Assembly (NCBI GenBank): GCA_019192455.1
Contig: JAHCML010000003.1
Location: 194,911-258,910, forward strand
DNA: 64,000 nucleotides
Source: Alphaproteobacteria bacterium SS10
GTDB lineage: Bacteria; Pseudomonadota; Alphaproteobacteria; TMED2
Direction: 5' to 3'
Position 1 is the first letter of the stretch, and every line of letters begins with the position of its first letter. Under the pieces are notes generated by a model. The model was not told where the DNA came from, ran no database searches, and worked only from the letters and a program-made list of their open reading frames with translations. Shown here in pieces: positions 53,446-61,346 of the stretch. Position numbers and translations under genes: made by a program.

Positions 53446-54292
53446 TGGCGACCCCCAAATAGGCGTCGATAACCGCCTGGTCTGAACGCACCGCATCCGG
53501 GGTGCCATCGGCGAGCTTCTTGCCGTAATCCAACACGACAACGCGGTCGGAGATATCCATCACCACGCCCATATCGTGTTCAATCAGGGCCATAGTGGTG
53601 CCGAACTCATCATTCACATCGAGGATGAAGCGGCACATATCCTCTTTCTCTTCCACATTCATCCCGGCCATCGGCTCATCAAGCAGCAGCAGCTCAGGCT
53701 CCGCTGCCAGCGCACGGCCAAGCTCAACCCGCTTTTGTAGGCCATAGGGCAGGCGGCCGACTGGGGTTTTGCGAATGTGTTGGATTTCTAGGAAGTCGAT
53801 GATGTGCTCGCAGAACTCGCGATGCTCGATCTCTTCCCGCTGGCCTGGGCCCCAATAGAGCGCCTGCATGAACCAGGGCTGCTTCATCTTCAGCACCCGG
53901 CCGGTCATAATGTTGTCCAGGGTCGACATGCCCTTAAACAGGGCGATGTTCTGGAAGGTACGGGCGATGCCCTGGGCGGCAGCTTTATGCGGGCGCATCT
54001 TCTCCCGCGTTACACCCTTGTAGGTGATGGTGCCTTCCTGCGGGTGGTAGAAGCCATTGATAACATTGAGCATTGAGGACTTGCCGGCGCCGTTCGGGCC
54101 GATGATCGCGCGGATCTCATGCTGCTTCACATCGAAGCTGATATCGGTCAGCGCCTTCACCCCACCAAAGCGAAGCGAGATGTTCTTGACCTCAAGCAGG
54201 GTGTCGCCGATGCGCGACTTATGCCGGGCCTCAGCCTCGGCATTATGCGCGGCGGCGGCGTTCCCGGCGGGTGCGTCCACGACCTCACTCAT
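53438..54292 (-). CDS. livG: Branched-chain-type ABC transporter ATPase LivG
   Basis: A 284-residue ATPase. After an acidic 25-residue leader, Walker A GPNGAGKSSMLNVI, the signature PYGLQKRVELGRALA, Walker B LLLLDEPMAGMNVEE and the switch VIEH-type ALIEHDMGVVMDISDRVVVLDYG are all present. In LivG-type ATPases the signature is commonly LxxGxQRxLEIARAL; PYGLQKRVELGRAL is a mild variant. Its start overlaps the acyl-CoA synthetase gene by four bases, so the synthetase leads the operon. Confidence 0.93.
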   Translation of the reverse strand: MSEVVDAPAGNAAAAHNAEAEARHKSRIGDTLLEVKNISLRFGGVKALTDISFDVKQHEIRAIIGPNGAGKSSMLNVINGFYHPQEGTITYKGVTREKMRPHKAAAQGIARTFQNIALFKGMSTLDNIMTGRVLKMKQPWFMQALYWGPGQREEIEHREFCEHIIDFLEIQHIRKTPVGRLPYGLQKRVELGRALAAEPELLLLDEPMAGMNVEEKEDMCRFILDVNDEFGTTMALIEHDMGVVMDISDRVVVLDYGKKLADGTPDAVRSDQAVIDAYLGVAND

Positions 54293-56256
54293 GCTGCGGC
54301 CTCCTTCGTCTTCGGCGCGCTGATATCGGCCTCTTCGATTTTCAGATCGGCCTTAATCATGCCCTTACGGCCATCCTCAAAGGTGACCTCGGTTTCGATA
54401 TAGGCGCTGTCTGCTTGCGTGTAGAGCGCATCAATCAGCGGCTTATACTTATCGCCCACATGCTTGCGCCGGACCTTCCGGGTGCGGGTCAGCTCGCCAT
54501 CATCGGCGTCCAGTTCCTTATGCAGCACCAGGAACTTCTTGATCTGACAGCCGCTTAAGTTCGGGTCATTGGCGAGGTCACGATTGACCTGCTCCACATT
54601 GTCTTTGATCAGGTCATAGATTTCGGATCGTCCCGCCAGATCGGTGTAGCCGGTATAGGCAAGGTTGCGCCGCTCGGCCCAGTTACCGGCGGCTTCCAGA
54701 TCAATATTGATCATGACCGAGACGTAATCCCGGCCATCGCCGATCGCGACCGCTTCCTTGATGAAGGGGAAGAACTTCAGCTTGTTCTCGATGTATTTCG
54801 GCGCAAACAGCGACCCATCGGTCAGCTTGCCCACATCCTTGGCCCGGTCGATGATTTTCAGATGGCCAAGCTCATCGATCACACCGGCGTCGCCGGTATG
54901 GAACCAGCCATCGGTCTTGGCCTCGGCGGTGGCCTCATCATTCTTGAAGTACTCTTTGAAGACGCCGGGTGAGCGGAACACCACCTCACCATTATCCGCG
55001 ATTTTGAGCTCAACCCCTGGCACCGGTTTGCCGACCGTATCCGACTTCACCTCGGTGGAGGGTTGAATGGTGACGAACACCGCGCCCTCGGTCATGCCAT
55101 AGATCTGCTTGATGTTAATGCCGAGCGCCCGGAAGAAGTTGAAGATATCCGGGCCAATCGCCTCGCCCGCCGTATAGGCAATGCGGATGCGGGTGAAACC
55201 CAGCACGTTCTTCAACGGGCCATAGATCAGCTTCTCACCCAGCCAGTATTTGAACCGGTCACCGCCGGAAACCGGGCGTCCTTCAAGCAGGTCGATGCCG
55301 ACCTTGGAGGCGTGATCCATGAAGATTTTATAGAGCCAACGCTTAAACCGCCCGGCATCCTCCATCCGGATGGCGACGGTGGTCAGGATGTTCTCGAAAA
55401 TCCGTGGCGGGGCGAAGAAGTAGGTTGGCCCCAACTCCCGCAGATCCATCAGCACCGTCTCTGCACTCTCGGGGCAATTAACGGTAAAGCCGGTCACATA
55501 TTGTTGGCCGAAAGAGAAGACATGGTCACCGGCCCAGGCCATAGGCAGATAGGCCAGCACATCCTCATCCGATGACAGCTTCTCGTACTCCGCCGCATTG
55601 CGCGACATCACCAGCACATTGTCGAAGGTCAGCATCGTGCCCTTCGGCCGTCCGGTGGTGCCGGAGGTGTAGAGCATGACCGAGACATCGGAACCGCGGC
55701 CTTTCTTGACCTCAGCTTCGAAGAAGTCAGGCTTGTCCTTATGCCACTCGCGGCCTTTACCTTGCAGGTCGCTCAGGCTGTGTAGGAAGTCCTCGGTGTA
55801 GTTCCGCATGCCGCGCGGATCGTCATAGATGATGGTGTCGACCGGCACTTCATCCAGGATTGAGAGGACCTTATCCACCTGCTCTTGATCCTCAACGAGG
55901 GCAAATCGCGCCTCGGCATGGTTGAGGATGTAGGACATCTCCTCGGCGACACTGTCTTGATAGATCGGGACCGGCACGCCGCCCAGCGCCTGAACGGCTG
56001 TCATGGCCCAGTAGAGGTGCGGGCGGTTGTCACCAATGATCGCGAGGCGATCACCATGCTTAAAGCCCATGGCGGCGAGGCCGCAAGACATGGCGCGGAT
56101 TTCGTCGAGCGCCTGCGCCCAGCTCCAAGATTGCCAAATGCCGAACTCTTTCTCCCGCATGGCGGTGTGGTTCGGGCGGTTGACCGCATGCTCAAGCAGC
56201 AGCTTCGGGAAGGTATCGGTACCGGTGGAAATGATCGCAGCAGCGCCGTCAGGCAT
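54289..56256 (-). CDS. AMP-dependent acyl-CoA synthetase (long-chain fatty acid--CoA ligase family)
   Basis: A 655-residue ANL enzyme and first gene of the liv-type operon. The phosphate loop VMLYTSGTTGRPKGTML near 195-210 is intact, as are the AYLPMAWAGDHVFSFGQ core, the adenylate motif QIYGMTEGAVFV, the hinge GWFHTGDAGVIDELGHLKIIDRAKDVGKLTDG, and a late catalytic region near SLFAPKYIENKLKF. The chain matches FadD15-like long-chain synthetases, with the extra C-terminal region common to that group. Linked in sequence to livG by a four-base overlap. The true substrate may be a branched or aromatic acid carried by the transporter. Confidence 0.9.
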   Translation of the reverse strand: MPDGAAAIISTGTDTFPKLLLEHAVNRPNHTAMREKEFGIWQSWSWAQALDEIRAMSCGLAAMGFKHGDRLAIIGDNRPHLYWAMTAVQALGGVPVPIYQDSVAEEMSYILNHAEARFALVEDQEQVDKVLSILDEVPVDTIIYDDPRGMRNYTEDFLHSLSDLQGKGREWHKDKPDFFEAEVKKGRGSDVSVMLYTSGTTGRPKGTMLTFDNVLVMSRNAAEYEKLSSDEDVLAYLPMAWAGDHVFSFGQQYVTGFTVNCPESAETVLMDLRELGPTYFFAPPRIFENILTTVAIRMEDAGRFKRWLYKIFMDHASKVGIDLLEGRPVSGGDRFKYWLGEKLIYGPLKNVLGFTRIRIAYTAGEAIGPDIFNFFRALGINIKQIYGMTEGAVFVTIQPSTEVKSDTVGKPVPGVELKIADNGEVVFRSPGVFKEYFKNDEATAEAKTDGWFHTGDAGVIDELGHLKIIDRAKDVGKLTDGSLFAPKYIENKLKFFPFIKEAVAIGDGRDYVSVMINIDLEAAGNWAERRNLAYTGYTDLAGRSEIYDLIKDNVEQVNRDLANDPNLSGCQIKKFLVLHKELDADDGELTRTRKVRRKHVGDKYKPLIDALYTQADSAYIETEVTFEDGRKGMIKADLKIEEADISAPKTKEAAA

Positions 56257-56753
56257 GGGGGCCCTCCATCATCCGGCAAACGATTAAATGGTGTTGGGTT
56301 GTGTGCAGGTGGATTGCTCTCGCCAACGCCTTAACGGCGCGATGGCTACCGCCTTGCGCCGCTCCTTCTTGCCGTTTCGATCCCTGACCGATCTTCTATG
56401 GCCCAGTCATAAGGACGTATTCCCAACGACGGCTGACCAATCGGCCTGTTTTTTGTCGGCTCTTTGGCCGATCTGCTTTTGTTAGCGTGCAACCATATGT
56501 AGAACGGTCGTCGCTGACAATAGGAATCGATGCGGTTTGCAAGTGGATAACTTGCGGAATTCATTGAGCTTTAATGGTGCGCTGCAGCAATTTCACTATG
56601 CTGCTGTGCAGTGCCCAGAAGGGGTGCATTCCGACCAAGTATAGGGTGTTTGTGTGGTCGCAGATGGCCGCAGCACTCCCTATATTGTCATCCGTCTGAC
56701 GGTCTTGAGCCGACCTCACCGTTCTTTTCCGCCTTTGCAGGAGATACCGACCC
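56257..56753. other. 497-base gap between acyl-CoA synthetase and aconitase genes
   Basis: No credible gene on either strand. It must hold the divergent promoters of the liv-type operon and acnA. The only shape noticed is a small inverted repeat GCAGCA-N9-TGCTGC at 56584-56604, 150 bases before the acnA start. No clear -35/-10 pair is distinguishable. Confidence 0.6.
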
Positions 56754-59465
56754 GTGGCTGCCACTAAATCCTCCTACGATGCCCGCCGTGAACTCAATGT
56801 CGACGGTGAGACCTACACCTATTACAGCCTGCCAGCAGCGGCTGAGAAGCTGGGCGATATCTCTCGCTTGCCCTTCACTTTGAAGGTGCTGCTGGAGAAC
56901 CTGCTGCGCTTTGAAGATGGCCGCTCGGTAACCGCCGATGATGTCGCCGCGGTGGCTGAATGGTTGAAAGAGAAGAAGAGCACCAAGGAAATCGCCTACC
57001 GCCCCGCGCGCGTGCTGATGCAGGATTTCACCGGTGTTCCGGCGGTGGTTGACCTGGCCGCCATGCGCGATGCCATGGTTGGCATGGGCGGTGATGCCGA
57101 ACAGATTAACCCACTCTCCGCTGTTGATCTGGTCATCGACCACTCGGTCATGGTGGATGAGTTTGGCACCCCATCGGCATTCCAACTGAATGTTGAGCGG
57201 GAGTTTGAGCGTAATGGTGAGCGTTACGAGTTCCTGCGTTGGGGGCAGGAGGCGTTTGATAACTTCCGCGTTGTCCCACCAGGCACAGGTATCTGCCACC
57301 AGGTGAACCTGGAGTATCTGGCTCAAACCATCTGGACCGGTAAGGACCCAGCCGATCCAACCAACAAGAACATCAAATGCGCCTATCCTGACACCCTGGT
57401 TGGTACCGACAGCCACACCACCATGGTGAATGGCATGGCCGTGCTTGGCTGGGGCGTTGGCGGTATTGAGGCTGAGGCTGCCATGCTTGGTCAGCCTGTC
57501 TCGATGCTGATCCCAGAGGTCATTGGCTTCCGCCTTACCGGCAAGCTGCCAGAGGGGGCCACCGCCACCGACTTGGTTCTGACCGTCACCCAGATGCTTC
57601 GTGAGCGTGGGGTTGTTGGTAAGTTCGTTGAGTTCTACGGCCCTGGTGTTAGCCAGATGACCCTCGCGGATCGGGCCACCATCGGCAATATGGCGCCCGA
57701 GTACGGTGCAACCTGTGGTTTCTTCCCAATCGATGACGAGACGCTTCGCTATCTCCGTTTCACCGGCCGTGATGAGGCACGGGTGAAGCTGGTTGAGGCC
57801 TATGCCAAAGAACAAGGCATGTGGCTCGACCCCAACGCACCAGAGCCGGTCTACACTGACACGCTTGAGCTAGACCTCGGCGATGTTGTGCCATCGCTCG
57901 CCGGGCCTAAGCGGCCGCAGGATCGGGTTCTGCTGTCCGAAGCGGCCCCGGCGTTTAAAGGTGAGCTGACCGGCCAATTCGCCGTCAATGACGTGGATAA
58001 GGAAGTGCCGGTTGAGGGTGAGGATTACTCAATCGGCCATGGTGATGTGGTGATCGCCGCGATCACCTCGTGCACCAATACCTCGAACCCAAGCGTGATG
58101 CTGGCTGCGGGCCTCGTCGCCCGGAATGCCCGGGCCAAGGGCTTAACCGTGAAGCCATGGGTGAAGACGTCATTGGCACCGGGTAGTCAGGTTGTGACTG
58201 ACTACCTTGCGAAGGCAGAGCTGCAGGATGATCTGGATGCCCTCGGCTTCAACCTGGTTGGCTATGGCTGCACCACCTGTATTGGCAACTCTGGGCCACT
58301 ACCGGCACCGATCTCTAAAGCCATCAGTGACGGTGACCTGGTTGCAACCTCGGTCCTATCCGGTAACCGGAACTTTGAGGGGCGGATCAGCCCGGATGTG
58401 CGCGCCAACTATTTGGCGTCACCGCCGCTGGTTGTTGCCTATGCTCTGGCTGGCAACATGAATATCGACATCATGAAAGAGCCGCTTGGCCAAGACCATG
58501 ATGGCAACGACGTCTTCTTAAAGGACATCTGGCCATCGAATGCCGAGATCCAGGCGGTGCGGGAGAAGAGCCTAACCCGTGAGATGTTCGTGGAGCGCTA
58601 TTCCGATGTCTTCAAAGGCCCGGAAGAGTGGCAATCCATCAATGTTGGCGGTGGCCTGACCTATGATTGGAGTGAGGGTTCCACCTATGTGCAGAACCCA
58701 CCCTTCTTCCAGGGTATGACGGCGGAGCCGGAGGCGATTGCCGATGTGAAGGGCGCCCGGATGCTGGCCAAGCTGGCGGACAGTGTCACTACCGACCACA
58801 TCTCACCTGCCGGTGCGATCAAGAAGGATAGCCCCGCTGGTGAGTACCTGCTCGAGTATCAGGTGCGGCCACGGGACTTTAACTCCTATGGCTCCCGTCG
58901 CGGCAACGACAAGATCATGACCCGTGGCACCTTTGCCAACATCCGCATCAAGAATGAGATGCTGGACGGTGTTGAGGGTGGCTATACCAAGCACCACCCA
59001 TCAGGTGACCAACTGCCAATCTTCGACGCCGCCATGCGGTACAAGTCTGAGGGCGTGCCCCTCGTGGTGATCGCCGGTAAGGAGTATGGCACCGGCTCAT
59101 CCCGTGATTGGGCGGCCAAGGGTACACGCCTATTGGGCGTTAAGGCCGTGATCACCGAGAGCTTTGAGCGTATCCACCGTTCCAACTTGGTTGGCATGGG
59201 CGTGTTGCCGCTGCAGTTCAAAGATGGTGTCACCCGTGAGACCCTGAAACTTGATGGTTCCGAGACGTTTGACGTCACCGGTATTAGTGATGGGCTGACG
59301 CCACGTGGCACGGTTCAAATGACCATCCACGGTGCTGATGGCTCAAGCGAGACGGTCGACCTTCTCTGCCGGATCGATACGCTGGATGAGCTGGAGTACT
59401 ACCGCAATGGCGGCATCCTCCACTACGTCCTGCGCAACATCGCCAATGAGGCTGAGGCCGCTTAA
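56754..59465 (+). CDS. acnA: Aconitate hydratase A
   Basis: TCA-cycle enzyme that isomerises citrate to isocitrate using a [4Fe-4S] cluster. The 903-residue protein has the cluster Cys residues in [14 protein letters not shown] (about 440) and [14 protein letters not shown] (about 510), the substrate loop [19 protein letters not shown], and the C-terminal swivel domain with [19 protein letters not shown] and [16 protein letters not shown]. The start is GTG, with AGGAG ten bases upstream, and begins the usual N-terminus ([19 protein letters not shown]). It is monocistronic with its own strong terminator. Length is that of the AcnA/IRP1 type. Confidence 0.98.
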   Translation: MAATKSSYDARRELNVDGETYTYYSLPAAAEKLGDISRLPFTLKVLLENLLRFEDGRSVTADDVAAVAEWLKEKKSTKEIAYRPARVLMQDFTGVPAVVDLAAMRDAMVGMGGDAEQINPLSAVDLVIDHSVMVDEFGTPSAFQLNVEREFERNGERYEFLRWGQEAFDNFRVVPPGTGICHQVNLEYLAQTIWTGKDPADPTNKNIKCAYPDTLVGTDSHTTMVNGMAVLGWGVGGIEAEAAMLGQPVSMLIPEVIGFRLTGKLPEGATATDLVLTVTQMLRERGVVGKFVEFYGPGVSQMTLADRATIGNMAPEYGATCGFFPIDDETLRYLRFTGRDEARVKLVEAYAKEQGMWLDPNAPEPVYTDTLELDLGDVVPSLAGPKRPQDRVLLSEAAPAFKGELTGQFAVNDVDKEVPVEGEDYSIGHGDVVIAAITSCTNTSNPSVMLAAGLVARNARAKGLTVKPWVKTSLAPGSQVVTDYLAKAELQDDLDALGFNLVGYGCTTCIGNSGPLPAPISKAISDGDLVATSVLSGNRNFEGRISPDVRANYLASPPLVVAYALAGNMNIDIMKEPLGQDHDGNDVFLKDIWPSNAEIQAVREKSLTREMFVERYSDVFKGPEEWQSINVGGGLTYDWSEGSTYVQNPPFFQGMTAEPEAIADVKGARMLAKLADSVTTDHISPAGAIKKDSPAGEYLLEYQVRPRDFNSYGSRRGNDKIMTRGTFANIRIKNEMLDGVEGGYTKHHPSGDQLPIFDAAMRYKSEGVPLVVIAGKEYGTGSSRDWAAKGTRLLGVKAVITESFERIHRSNLVGMGVLPLQFKDGVTRETLKLDGSETFDVTGISDGLTPRGTVQMTIHGADGSSETVDLLCRIDTLDELEYYRNGGILHYVLRNIANEAEAA

Positions 59466-59487
59466 ACAGCTGGCCTTTAAGGATAAG

Positions 59488-59523
59488 AAAAGCCCCGATC
59501 ACCAGTTGGTGGCGGGGCTTTTT
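59488..59523 (+). terminator. Rho-independent terminator after acnA
   Basis: AAAAGCCCCG (59488-59497) pairs perfectly with CGGGGCTTTT (59513-59522), and the 15-base loop contains a nested CACC/GGTG pair. A short T-run continues into TTTCTTT. Confidence 0.95.
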
Positions 59524-59551
59524 CTTTGGCGGTCAGGTAAGGCATTACAGG

Positions 59552-59857
59552 CTAGGCTTGGGCGAATTCCTGCACCTTGGCGAAATAGGAATGGAGTATC
59601 TCTTCGCCATCCATTTCGGTCACCACGATGGTTTCAACATCGCGCAGCTTTTCCATCGCCTCTGGATGGATTTTGTCGATCAGCATGTCCTTGCCATCGC
59701 CGCGGTGGAGCACGGCTTCATCGCGCTTATGGGCAAGGCGCAGTTGGGCGGCTGAAGTTGGTGGCTCCGGCTGACCGTCGAGCACAAGCATCAGCTCCCC
59801 ACGGTTGTTCTCCATGAAGTCATGGACATCAACATGGATCAGATCGTCTTCACTCAT
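59552..59857 (-). CDS. Conserved-looking small acidic protein, unknown function
   Basis: A 101-residue soluble protein, not recognised. It is acidic, with alternating beta and helical character: DLIHVDVHDFMENNRGELMLVLDG, then a cluster of charged residues (HKRDEAVLHRGDGKDML), and a closing helix (ILHSYFAKVQEF). No Cys, no signal peptide and no membrane helix. It lies 37 bases downstream of an orphan gene on the same strand, convergent with acnA, so it may share that gene's transcript. The reading frame is well filled with ordinary codons. Confidence 0.7.
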   Translation of the reverse strand: MSEDDLIHVDVHDFMENNRGELMLVLDGQPEPPTSAAQLRLAHKRDEAVLHRGDGKDMLIDKIHPEAMEKLRDVETIVVTEMDGEEILHSYFAKVQEFAQA

Positions 59858-59894
59858 GATTTTAAGACCGGTTGCTGGGTCGATTTAGGACGGT

Positions 59895-61163
59895 TTATCG
59901 ACCGCCCGGCGTCGCTGCTGTTGCCGCTGGCGGCGTGAATTCAGCGGTGTTTCGGTTGTCCAGCATGTCGATGAACTGCGCCGTGCCGGAGATCGCGGCA
60001 TCTGCGGCAACCACAAGGCGTGATCCCTGGCGATCATCGATCTTACCCTCGCTATGAAGCTTGGTAATACTGGCTGAGACAAAGTCATTAATCCGTGCCA
60101 GCACCAGCTTATCAGCAGGTTGCATGCGCGACAGTGGAACCATGTCACGAACGGCCTTGCCGTACTGATTGCCGTATTGCTGCATGAACCGGCCGCTCTC
60201 TTTCAGGCCAGTATCGGCCAACGCCCGCATATCTGTCCTGATCTCACGCATCTCACGGCCCTTGGCTAGGCTTGGGTCGATAGCGACGAGGCCATCAATT
60301 ACATCTTTCAGACGCTTGGTGCCATGGATACCGGTGAAGGTATGGCGCACATGCTCGCTGACCCGTTCATGGTGGGCGAGGTAGGGGCTATGGGCGGCCT
60401 TTTGCTCAATATCGGCCAGAACGCCATCAACACTGGCATCTTGCGGTGGCATCGAGCGGTTTCGCATTGCCCGGCTCAGCTTATATCCGGCGCGGGCGGC
60501 AAGGATGGCGACCTCTTCACTGGGGTCGGTCATCTTGAATTGGTTGGCAACTTCACGAAGCGTTAGGGTTCCCTTAGGCAGCATGATTTGCCGTTCAACC
60601 GACATCTTAGCGCGATCAATGGCCTTACGGCTGACGCGGGCCTGAAGCATGATCTGCTTTAGTTGTTCGCCATTCTCGATAACTGACAGATCAATCGATA
60701 CGCCTCGCTCCTTCGCATGGATCGCGAGCGCGGCCAGGCCAGTCTGGTATTCCTTGGCCTCACGCCGATTGAACGACGTCATCTTATCGAGTGCGACATT
60801 CCCTTCCTGCCGGAAGTAGCGGGCCGCCTGTCGCTGTTTTGATGAGAAGTTGCCAACCGTCATCTGGCCAACCTGGCCCATGACGAAACGCATCGCGCGG
60901 TAGAGTGAAACCGATGGCCGTGCACGCGCTGAACGGCGACCGCTGCCGCCTGGAAAAACTGACATGCCGCCGGTCATGAACCCCTCGGTTGGGGTGGGGC
61001 CGGCCTCGCGGCGTTTGCTGCCGGGCATCATACCCTTAAAGCGCTGGAACCATTGGGGATTAATCAGGTCGCGTACAGGCTCGGGTGGTGGGGCCAGCCG
61101 GTCATCAGGATTGGCGCGCAGCGGCGGGGGATCGCCGCGATGTCCGTTGCCTGGATCTGACAT
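59895..61163 (-). CDS. Orphan helical protein, 422 residues, unknown function
   Basis: Not recognised. The start MSDPGNGHRGDPPPL is preceded by GGGGAAAG; a frame extension of 15 codons upstream is unlikely. The N-terminal 75 residues are Pro/Gly/Arg-rich and probably disordered. The remaining 330 are predicted almost entirely helical and rich in Lys, Arg, Glu and Met (RYFRQEGNVALDKMTSFNRREAKEY; MSVERQIMLPKGTLTLREVAN; MREIRTDMRALADTGLKESG). There is no signal, membrane helix or Cys cluster. The general style resembles the orphan pair at 11388-13386, but no clear alignment was seen. Possible role as a structural or nucleic acid-binding protein is only a guess. Confidence 0.7.
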   Translation of the reverse strand: MSDPGNGHRGDPPPLRANPDDRLAPPPEPVRDLINPQWFQRFKGMMPGSKRREAGPTPTEGFMTGGMSVFPGGSGRRSARARPSVSLYRAMRFVMGQVGQMTVGNFSSKQRQAARYFRQEGNVALDKMTSFNRREAKEYQTGLAALAIHAKERGVSIDLSVIENGEQLKQIMLQARVSRKAIDRAKMSVERQIMLPKGTLTLREVANQFKMTDPSEEVAILAARAGYKLSRAMRNRSMPPQDASVDGVLADIEQKAAHSPYLAHHERVSEHVRHTFTGIHGTKRLKDVIDGLVAIDPSLAKGREMREIRTDMRALADTGLKESGRFMQQYGNQYGKAVRDMVPLSRMQPADKLVLARINDFVSASITKLHSEGKIDDRQGSRLVVAADAAISGTAQFIDMLDNRNTAEFTPPAATAATPGGR

Positions 61164-61346
61164 GTTTACTTTCCCCAAACCACCATTACGGACTGATCTT
61201 ACAGCCATAATGGGCCCAAAATTACATATTGCGTATCACTATATAAAAACGCACGTGCGAAAGTGGGGAGTATTTTCGGTCAGACAGCCTGAAAACGCCC
61301 TGTAAAAGCGTGGATACAAAGGGGCAGTTTAAAGCGCGGGTGGTGG

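Noticed and set aside
56688..57815. 375-codon minus-strand frame over the start of acnA
   Set aside because: Overlaps the conserved aconitase N-terminus; its product has no family features and is explained by GC-rich codon bias.
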